From Beijerinckiaceae bacterium (GTDB taxonomy: Bacteria; Pseudomonadota; Alphaproteobacteria; Rhizobiales; Beijerinckiaceae): DNA of 39,949 nucleotides. A model generated the notes under the pieces. That model made no database searches. It had not been told where the DNA came from and was given only the letters and a program-made list of their open reading frames with translations. A program made the position numbers and the translations under genes. The stretch lies in the NCBI GenBank assembly GCA_947478455.1, contig CANJWR010000019.1, positions 1 through 39,949 on the forward strand, written 5' to 3'. Position 1 is the stretch's first letter, and the number at the start of each line of letters is the position of its first letter. Below, in pieces: positions 34,435 to 39,949 of this stretch.

Positions 34435-35214
34435 TCAGGGCAACAATACCCGTCCGCCGTTCATCGCCACCGCCTGACCGGTCATATAGGCGGCGTCCGG
34501 GCTCGCCAGAAAGGCCGCCAGTCCGGCCATATCTTCAGGGTAGCCGACGCGACCCAGCGGGATTTGTTTGCGACCGCGCTCCAGCACTTCCGCCTCGGTG
34601 GCGTTTTCGAGCGGCTGTGCGGTCAACGAAACGCCGGGAATGATGGCGTTGACGCGGATATTGTGGCGCGCCCATTCGAGCGCCAGCGTTTTCGTGAATG
34701 ATAACAACGCCGCCTTGGTCGCCGCATAACCAGCGCCGCCCGGCGTGCCCTCGACGCCGCGGCCCGAGGCGATGTTGATGACCACGCCGCGCCTGCTGGC
34801 GATCATGCCCGGTCCGAAAGTCTTCGAGACCAGAAACGGCGCAGTGATATTGACCCGGAAAGTCTTGTCCCAGATGTCCGGGTCCATCGCCAGTATATCG
34901 AATCGCGGATAGATGCTGGCGTTATTGATCACCAGATAGGGCGAGCCGAAACGCGCCAGTGTTGCTTGCCCGGCGCTCTCGATGGCGGTTCGATCGGCGA
35001 GATCGACGCGGAAGAACTCCGCCTCCGCGCCGAGGTCGCGCGTCTGGCGGAGGCTCTCCTCACCAATTTTCGCATCGACATCCCAGATGGCGATGCGAGC
35101 GCCGAGTTTGGCGAACCGGCCGCAGAAGGCGCGGCCGAAACCGCCGCCGCCGCCCGTCACGACGACCAGATCGCCGGGCCGCAAGCCGTCGCGTTCGATG
35201 CCGTCATGGCTCAT
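34435..35214 (-). CDS. Short-chain dehydrogenase/reductase
   Basis: A 259-aa classical SDR: nucleotide-binding TGGGGGFG (20-27), NNAS (97-100), catalytic Ser150, Tyr163 and Lys167 (GYAATKAA) and the C-terminal MTGQAVAMNGG. The FG in place of the usual IG of the glycine motif is a common variant. NAD(P)-linked oxidation or reduction of an alcohol or carbonyl is expected; the substrate is unknown. Its ATG overlaps the stop of the dienelactone hydrolase gene (ATGA at 35211-35214), so the two act in one pathway. A longer open frame to 35658 is out-of-frame read through that neighbour. Confidence 0.9.
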   Translation of the reverse strand: MSHDGIERDGLRPGDLVVVTGGGGGFGRAFCGRFAKLGARIAIWDVDAKIGEESLRQTRDLGAEAEFFRVDLADRTAIESAGQATLARFGSPYLVINNASIYPRFDILAMDPDIWDKTFRVNITAPFLVSKTFGPGMIASRRGVVINIASGRGVEGTPGGAGYAATKAALLSFTKTLALEWARHNIRVNAIIPGVSLTAQPLENATEAEVLERGRKQIPLGRVGYPEDMAGLAAFLASPDAAYMTGQAVAMNGGRVLLP

Positions 35215-35906
35215 GCGAGGTGCTTTCGGAGGAACGCGATGGAGCGGTCCCAGGCGTCGCGGGCGGAATCTTCCCGGTAATTCTTGATAGCGAGGTCCAT
35301 GAAGCCGTGGCCTGTGGCCTCGTAGGTTTTGAATTCGTGCTCGATGCCGAGCATTTCGAATGCTTCGGCGATTTTTGCCACATCGGCCGGCGAGGGGTTC
35401 CGGTCGTCGGCGCCGTAGAAGCCCGCAATGGGGCAGCCGATGTCGCCCAGTCTTTCGTAAACTGCCGGCGAGCCGTGGCGCGAGGTCATGACGCCGCCGC
35501 CGTAAAACACCACCCCGCAGCGAAAGCCCGGCACGGTCGCCGCGCCCAGCAGAGCGCCGCGCCCGCCCATGCAATGTCCAAGTATGGCGGTGGCGGTCGG
35601 GTCGATGTTCGGCAGATTGCGCAGGTAGATCGTCGCGTTCAGCATGTCGTTGACGCAATGATCGTCCGTCATGGCGTCCTTGGCGACAGTGTCGTCGGGG
35701 GCGTCCGGCGTGTGGTGATAGTGATTTGGTGCGACGACCGCGAAGCCTGCCTCCACCAGCCGTTCGGCAGTGGCGTGTGTGAAGGGGCTCAGGCCATAGC
35801 GATGGTGCGACAGCAGGATGCCCGGATATTTGCCAGGGCCGGAGGGAACTCCGACCAGCATGTCCATCGGGCTTTCGTCAACGATCAGCCAGTCAGTTTG
35901 CAGCAT
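35211..35906 (-). CDS. Dienelactone hydrolase family protein
   Basis: A 231-aa alpha/beta hydrolase of the dienelactone hydrolase type. The nucleophile is Cys112 in LGHCMGG, the acid is D167 or D168 in GFYGADDRNPS, and the His is H200 in EATGHGFMD. The cysteine nucleophile separates the family from serine hydrolases. It may open a lactone or cleave an ester for the coupled SDR to act on. GGGGAGAAG precedes ATG 35906. First gene of a two-gene minus-strand unit. Confidence 0.9.
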   Translation of the reverse strand: MLQTDWLIVDESPMDMLVGVPSGPGKYPGILLSHHRYGLSPFTHATAERLVEAGFAVVAPNHYHHTPDAPDDTVAKDAMTDDHCVNDMLNATIYLRNLPNIDPTATAILGHCMGGRGALLGAATVPGFRCGVVFYGGGVMTSRHGSPAVYERLGDIGCPIAGFYGADDRNPSPADVAKIAEAFEMLGIEHEFKTYEATGHGFMDLAIKNYREDSARDAWDRSIAFLRKHLA

Positions 35907-36185
35907 GTCTTCTCCCCGCAGCGCGGCGATTATCGCGGTACGGAGCGCTCTTGTCGATGGCCGAAGGGGTAGTCTTGGGCCGGAAGGCCAGCCTTGACAC
36001 GGGCGCGCGTTTCACGGCCTGCTGGCGCCGGAATATCCTCATGCGGCGGACCGGAACCCGGCTGCGATTGATTGCACCGACCCAGACTGGCCGCCGAAGT
36101 TCGCCTCTTTATAGTTTCACGACAGGACCGGTGCGCTGCGGCCGGCCCTTGTTCTTACCTAAAAACGCAGCGAAACCGGGAGATA

Positions 36186-36521
36186 ATGATGGTTGCGCTT
36201 GCCGATTCCGATCTGAGAAAAATTCTCGGCGAAAACTTCAGGGAAAAACAGGATCAGCTTGACGCCGCCAGCGGCCTCGACGAAACTGAGCGCGACGCCA
36301 AGGCGCGGATCGACGGTATGCAGAATCAGAAGTCGTTTGTGATCTATACCGGCATCATCGGGCTGGTTCTGGTCGTTGCGACCAAATATTCACCGACCCC
36401 CACCGCCATGTGGATCCAGATCGGCATCGGCCTCGGGGTCGCGGCGCTTTGCGGCGTCTATTATGGCTATCTTCGCAGCGAAGTCGCGAAGGGGCTGCGC
36501 AAGGCCGCCACGAAGGGGTGA
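36186..36521 (+). CDS. Small membrane protein of unknown function
   Basis: A 111-aa protein with a charged N-terminal half (ADSDLRKILGENFREKQDQL...ETERDAKARIDGM) and two hydrophobic segments in the second half: KSFVIYTGIIGLVLVVATKY and MWIQIGIGLGVAALCGVYYG. It is probably a two-span inner-membrane protein with a cytoplasmic coiled-coil-like start. I do not recognise the family. GGGAG lies 4-5 bases before the double ATG. The gap back to 35906 (279 bp) holds no gene I can support. Confidence 0.75.
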   Translation: MMVALADSDLRKILGENFREKQDQLDAASGLDETERDAKARIDGMQNQKSFVIYTGIIGLVLVVATKYSPTPTAMWIQIGIGLGVAALCGVYYGYLRSEVAKGLRKAATKG

Positions 36522-36546
36522 TGTCAGCATTTCCGGCAGGAAGAAT

Positions 36547-36574
36547 TTGGTTGGCATAGGCTTTGGCATATGCT
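36547..36574 (+). promoter_or_regulatory. vapBC promoter with direct-repeat operator
   Basis: TTGGTT (36547-36552) and TATGCT (36569-36574), 16 bp apart, make a plausible promoter 12 bp before the vapB start. Within it TTGGCATA occurs twice (36551-36558 and 36563-36570), a 12-bp period, and GCATATGC is palindromic. Repeats overlapping the promoter fit autorepression by the VapBC complex. Confidence 0.45.
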
Positions 36575-36585
36575 AGGAATCTTCG

Positions 36586-36816
36586 ATGCTGGAACGTAGC
36601 GTCAAGCTCTTTCGTAACGGACGCAATCAGGCGGTTCGAATTCCTCGCGAGTTCGAATTGCCCGGTGTCGACGCCATCATGCGGAAGGACGGGGACAGGC
36701 TGGTCATCGAGCCCGTGAAAAAATTGGGCCTCCTGGATCTGTTGAAGTCGCTCAAGCCCATTGAGGATGAATTCCCCGATATTGAGGATCGTCCTGCGGA
36801 GCCTGTCAGACTTTGA
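36586..36816 (+). CDS. vapB: Antitoxin VapB
   Basis: A 76-aa antitoxin of the VapB/VagC (AbrB-like swapped-hairpin) family: SVKLFRNGRNQAVRIPREFE and LVIEPV form the DNA-binding domain, and the acidic tail (PIEDEFPDIEDRPAEPVRL) is the toxin-binding part. It neutralises VapC and represses its own operon. GGAATC precedes ATG 36586. It overlaps vapC by 4 bp (TTGA). Confidence 0.9.
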   Translation: MLERSVKLFRNGRNQAVRIPREFELPGVDAIMRKDGDRLVIEPVKKLGLLDLLKSLKPIEDEFPDIEDRPAEPVRL

Positions 36817-37217
36817 CGCGCTATTTGCTGGATACGAATATTGTGTCCGACCTGGTCCGCAATCCTGCCGGACGCGTGGCGGTCCGAATAGCCGAAGTCG
36901 GCGTCGAGAATATTTGCACCAGTATTGTGGTTGCATCCGAGTTGCGATTTGGCGCGGCCAAGTCCGGTTCGCCCAGATTGATCGCGCAGGTAGATACTCT
37001 TTTGGGAGCTCTCGAGATTTTGCCGCTCGAAACTCCCGCCGATCTTGTCTATGGCGCGATCAGGGATGCGCTTGAGACCATCGGTGCACCAATCGGGGCG
37101 AATGACCTGCTCATTGCGGCTCATGCGCTCGCAGTTGATTGCGTTCTGGTAACGAACAACGTGCGCGAGTTTTGCAGAGTACCCGATTTGCAGGTGGTGG
37201 ATTGGCTTTCAGTGTAG
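36813..37217 (+). CDS. vapC: Toxin VapC, PIN-domain ribonuclease
   Basis: A 134-aa PIN-domain endoribonuclease. The acidic active-site residues are visible: D7 in YLLDTNIVSDL, E43 in VVASELRFG, and D98 in GANDLLIAAHA; the last position reads VTNNVREF, the usual Asn/Asp site. VapC enzymes cleave tRNA or rRNA when VapB is degraded. The start is TTG 36813, whose TGA overlap with vapB (TTGA) gives coupled translation. Followed by a gene-free AT-richer stretch to 37327. Confidence 0.9.
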   Translation: MTRYLLDTNIVSDLVRNPAGRVAVRIAEVGVENICTSIVVASELRFGAAKSGSPRLIAQVDTLLGALEILPLETPADLVYGAIRDALETIGAPIGANDLLIAAHALAVDCVLVTNNVREFCRVPDLQVVDWLSV

Positions 37218-37327
37218 TTTAATTTACCGATCCACCAATTTTAACGGATCAAGCCAGCCTCTAATTCAATATCAGCTTCTGCCCACGTCAGACTGTTGAA
37301 GGTGCTGGCGGCGGACTGACTAGCCCT

Positions 37328-39856
37328 TCACTCCGCAGCCTCTTTCCCCTTCACCACCGGCATGGGCCGGCGCGCCAGCACGTCCTTCAGGAACTTGCCT
37401 GTGTGGGAGCGCGGATTCTTGGCGATGTCCTCGGGCGTGCCGATGGCGACAATTTCACCGCCGCCGTCGCCGCCCTCCGGGCCCATGTCGATCACCCAGT
37501 CGGCGGTCTTGATGACTTCGAGATTGTGCTCGATCACCACAACCGAATTGCCCTGATCGACCAGTTCGTGCAGCACTTCGAGCAGCTTCGCCACATCGTG
37601 GAAATGCAGGCCGGTAGTGGGCTCGTCGAGAATATAGAGCGTGCGGCCGGTCGAGCGGCGCGACAATTCCTTCGAGAGTTTTACGCGCTGAGCCTCGCCG
37701 CCCGAGAGGGTTGTCGCCTGCTGGCCGACATGGACGTAGTTGAGGCCGACGCGCGCCAGCGTCTCCATCTTTTCGCGGATCGACGGCACGGCCTTGAACA
37801 ACTGGCCAGCTTCCTCGACCGTCATGTCAAGGACGTCCGCAATGCTCTTGTCGCGATATTTCACTTCCAGTGTTTCGCGGTCGTATCGCTTGCCCTTGCA
37901 GACATCGCAGGTGACGTAAACGTCCGGCAGGAAGTGCATTTCGATCTTGATGACGCCGTCGCCCTGACAGGCTTCGCAGCGCCCGCCCTTCACGTTGAAC
38001 GAAAAACGGCCCGGCTGGTAGCCGCGCGCTTTCGCCTCGGGCAGGGCCGCGAACCATTCGCGGATCGGGGTGAACGCGCCCGTATAGGTGGCCGGATTCG
38101 AACGCGGCGTGCGGCCGATGGGCGACTGGTCGATGTCGATCACCTTGTCGAGATGTTCGAGGCCTTCCAGCTTGTCGTGGGGCGCGGGCAGTTCGAGCGC
38201 GCCATTGAGGCGTCGCGCGACCGCCTTGTAGAGCGTGTCGATGACGAGCGTGGACTTGCCGCCGCCGGAGACGCCAGTGATACAGGTGAAAGTGCCCAGC
38301 GGAATTTCCGCCGTGACGTTCTTCAGATTGTTGCCGCGCGCGCCGACGATCTTCAGCTTGCGGCCGGGCTGCGCCTTGCGGCGGGCGCGGGGCAGGGCAA
38401 CCATTTTCGCGCCGGTTAGATACTGGCCGGTCAGCGATTTCGGATTGGCCATGATGTCCGAAGGCTTGCCTTCGGCGATGATTCTTCCGCCGTGGATGCC
38501 TGCGCCGGGACCGACATCGACTACATAATCGGCGGTGAGGATGGCGTCTTCATCGTGTTCGACAACGATGACGGTGTTGCCGAGATCGCGAAGTCGCCGC
38601 AGCGTATCGAGCAGGCGGGCGTTGTCGCGCTGGTGCAGGCCGATGGAGGGTTCGTCCAGCACATAAAGCACGCCGGTGAGGCCGGAGCCGATCTGCGAGG
38701 CAAGCCGAATGCGCTGACTTTCGCCGCCTGACAGGGTGCCGGAATTGCGCGACAGAGTCAGATATTCGAGGCCGACATCGTTCAGAAACGTCAGGCGCTC
38801 GCGGATTTCCTTCAGGATGCGCGAGGCGATTTCGTTGCGTTTCGAGTCGAGATGGACGGGTAGTTCGGTCGCCCATTTGACGGCGTTTTTGACCGAGAGT
38901 TCGGACACTTCGCCGATATGCTGTCCGTGAATCTTTACCGCCAGCGCTTCCGGCTTCAACCGGAAACCGCTGCAGGCCGCGCAGGGCGTGGCGGACATGA
39001 AGCGCCCGATTTCCTCGCGCGCCCATTCGCTTTCGGTTTCCAGAAAGCGGCGCTCCAGATTGCGCACGACGCCCTCGAAGGGCTTTTTCACATCATAGGC
39101 GCGCAGGCCGTCGTCGTAGGAAAACTTGATCGCTTCCTCGTCGGAGCCGAACAGGATCGCATCGCGCGCCTTCTTCGGCAGATCGTCCCACGGCGTATCG
39201 AGACGGAACTTGTAATGTTTGCCCAGAGCTTCAAGCGTTTGCAGATAATAGGGTGAACTTGATTTTGCCCACGGGGCGACCGCGCCCTTTTTCAGGGTCA
39301 GCTTGCCGTCCGGGATCACCAGTTCGGCGTCGATCTTCTGTTCGGAGCCAAGGCCCGAACAGGTGGGGCAGGCGCCGAACGGATTGTTGAACGAGAACAG
39401 GCGCGGCTCGATTTCGGGAATCGTAAATCCCGACACCGGGCAGGCGAATTTCGACGAAAAGACGATGTGGTTGGCGGCGTGATGGGTGGAGACGTTGGCG
39501 GCGCCCTTTGCCTTTTCGCCGGCGGCGGGCGCAGCGGGAGTCTCGTCGGCAAATTCCACGATCGCTAGACCGTCCGCCAGTTCCAGGGCAGTCTCGAAAC
39601 TTTCGGCGAGGCGCGCCGCAATGTCGGCGCGCACCACGATGCGGTCCACAACCACGTCGATGTCGTGTTTCAGTTTCTTGTCGAGAACGGGAGCGTCGGA
39701 GATCTCGTAATATTTGCCGTCGATCTTGAGGCGCTGGAAGCCGCGTTTCTGAAATTCGGCGATCTCCTTGCGGTATTCGCCCTTGCGGCCGCGAATGACG
39801 GGCGCGAGCAGATAGAGGCGACTACGCTCCGGCAGGGCCAGAACGCGATCGACCAT
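37328..39856 (-). CDS. uvrA: Excinuclease ABC subunit UvrA, open part from an internal ATG
   Basis: UvrA recognises DNA lesions and loads UvrB in nucleotide-excision repair. The 842-aa open frame contains zinc-binding pairs ([27 protein letters not shown] with CDVCKGKRY), the first ABC signature and Walker B ([25 protein letters not shown]), the second Walker A ([14 protein letters not shown]) and the second signature and Walker B ([25 protein letters not shown]). It lacks the N-terminal ~125 residues, including the first Walker A. The homologous reading continues upstream but is broken by two TAG codons (39899-39904), so whether this ATG is really used is unknown. No ribosome-binding site is apparent there. 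Confidence 0.9.
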   Translation of the reverse strand: MVDRVLALPERSRLYLLAPVIRGRKGEYRKEIAEFQKRGFQRLKIDGKYYEISDAPVLDKKLKHDIDVVVDRIVVRADIAARLAESFETALELADGLAIVEFADETPAAPAAGEKAKGAANVSTHHAANHIVFSSKFACPVSGFTIPEIEPRLFSFNNPFGACPTCSGLGSEQKIDAELVIPDGKLTLKKGAVAPWAKSSSPYYLQTLEALGKHYKFRLDTPWDDLPKKARDAILFGSDEEAIKFSYDDGLRAYDVKKPFEGVVRNLERRFLETESEWAREEIGRFMSATPCAACSGFRLKPEALAVKIHGQHIGEVSELSVKNAVKWATELPVHLDSKRNEIASRILKEIRERLTFLNDVGLEYLTLSRNSGTLSGGESQRIRLASQIGSGLTGVLYVLDEPSIGLHQRDNARLLDTLRRLRDLGNTVIVVEHDEDAILTADYVVDVGPGAGIHGGRIIAEGKPSDIMANPKSLTGQYLTGAKMVALPRARRKAQPGRKLKIVGARGNNLKNVTAEIPLGTFTCITGVSGGGKSTLVIDTLYKAVARRLNGALELPAPHDKLEGLEHLDKVIDIDQSPIGRTPRSNPATYTGAFTPIREWFAALPEAKARGYQPGRFSFNVKGGRCEACQGDGVIKIEMHFLPDVYVTCDVCKGKRYDRETLEVKYRDKSIADVLDMTVEEAGQLFKAVPSIREKMETLARVGLNYVHVGQQATTLSGGEAQRVKLSKELSRRSTGRTLYILDEPTTGLHFHDVAKLLEVLHELVDQGNSVVVIEHNLEVIKTADWVIDMGPEGGDGGGEIVAIGTPEDIAKNPRSHTGKFLKDVLARRPMPVVKGKEAAE

Positions 39857-39949
39857 CTGGCTGACAGTCTGGCTCTCGATCGGCAGGCCGGGGGCGGGCT
39901 ACTATCGTACGGCGACGCGCGCCCAGAGCAGGCGCATGTAATCGTGGAT
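39857..39949 (-). pseudogene. uvrA: uvrA coding sequence upstream of ATG 39856, with tandem in-frame TAG codons
   Basis: In the uvrA frame this stretch reads IHDYMRLLWARVAVR, two stops, then [14 protein letters not shown], which is clear UvrA sequence on both sides. The stops are TAG TAG (complement of 39899-39904) where relatives read Tyr-Ser. Removing one base at 39902 and adding one G (plus strand) to the run at 39890-39894 gives RYSPPPGLPIES with no stop, which looks like a pair of compensating small indels. Real inactivation or sequence error cannot be told apart here. The gene start lies outside the window. Confidence 0.8.

Noticed and set aside
35215..35658. N-terminal extension of the SDR frame
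   Set aside because: This part is out-of-frame dienelactone hydrolase sequence; the SDR begins at the ATGA overlap.
39899..39904. Stop-codon recoding (TAG read as an amino acid) in uvrA
   Set aside because: Other genes here appear to end in TAG normally (for example aapJ, aapM), and nothing suggests a suppressor system; a lesion or error is simpler.

Overview
The window reads as chromosomal DNA of a GC-rich alphaproteobacterium, most likely a member of the Hyphomicrobiales (Rhizobiales). The clues are the metC-like / aapJQMP amino-acid transport block, TrmFO, a DUF1127 gene followed by an RNA with anti-Shine-Dalgarno loops, several orphan periplasmic binding proteins and the general codon style. 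I cannot name genus or species from sequence alone. No tRNA, rRNA, CRISPR array or recognisable transcriptional regulator was found.

Layout. 1-3021: the right end of an ISL3-family insertion sequence sits in a glgX-malQ fusion gene; only the 3' part of that gene is in view. 2999-8996: a divergent catabolic cluster. On the minus strand are an amidohydrolase, a 96-aa protein of unknown function and a Rieske ferredoxin. On the plus strand are an Asp/Glu-racemase-fold protein lacking the usual cysteines, a Rieske oxygenase alpha subunit and an alpha/beta hydrolase, followed by a PAP2 phosphatase. 8997-14852: a cystathionine beta-lyase-like gene divergent from aapJQMP, with a strong terminator hairpin between aapJ and aapQ. 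14849-18844: a DHFR/RibD-fold protein, two small proteins, a pirin, a VOC protein and an orphan TctC-type binding protein.

18954-25651: a second unusual cluster. A compact minus-strand operon encodes two paralogous 246-aa maleate-isomerase-like proteins, both lacking the catalytic cysteines, on either side of an iron-type ABC binding protein, then an alpha/beta hydrolase, a DUF1080 secreted protein and a small secreted protein. The two-domain permease that probably partners the binding protein is divergent; no ATPase is in the window. The two divergent promoter regions (near 5011-5040 and 23615-23654) share a 14-mer (13/14) and a 10-mer, hinting at common control.

25788-39949: a GST, copper ATPase CopA, a ThDP-dependent enzyme, a small Ala/Lys-rich protein, DUF1127 with a cuckoo/CcsR-like sRNA candidate, trmFO, small secreted proteins, an SDR/dienelactone hydrolase pair, a small membrane protein, a vapBC toxin-antitoxin pair and uvrA. 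uvrA has two adjacent in-frame TAG codons close to the window end, which is either a real lesion or a sequence error.

The most novel-looking content is the pair of clusters built round cysteine-less racemase-superfamily proteins (2999-8113 and 18954-25651) and the DUF1127-associated RNA (31676-31766). Functions of the catabolic clusters are inference: families are clear, substrates are not.
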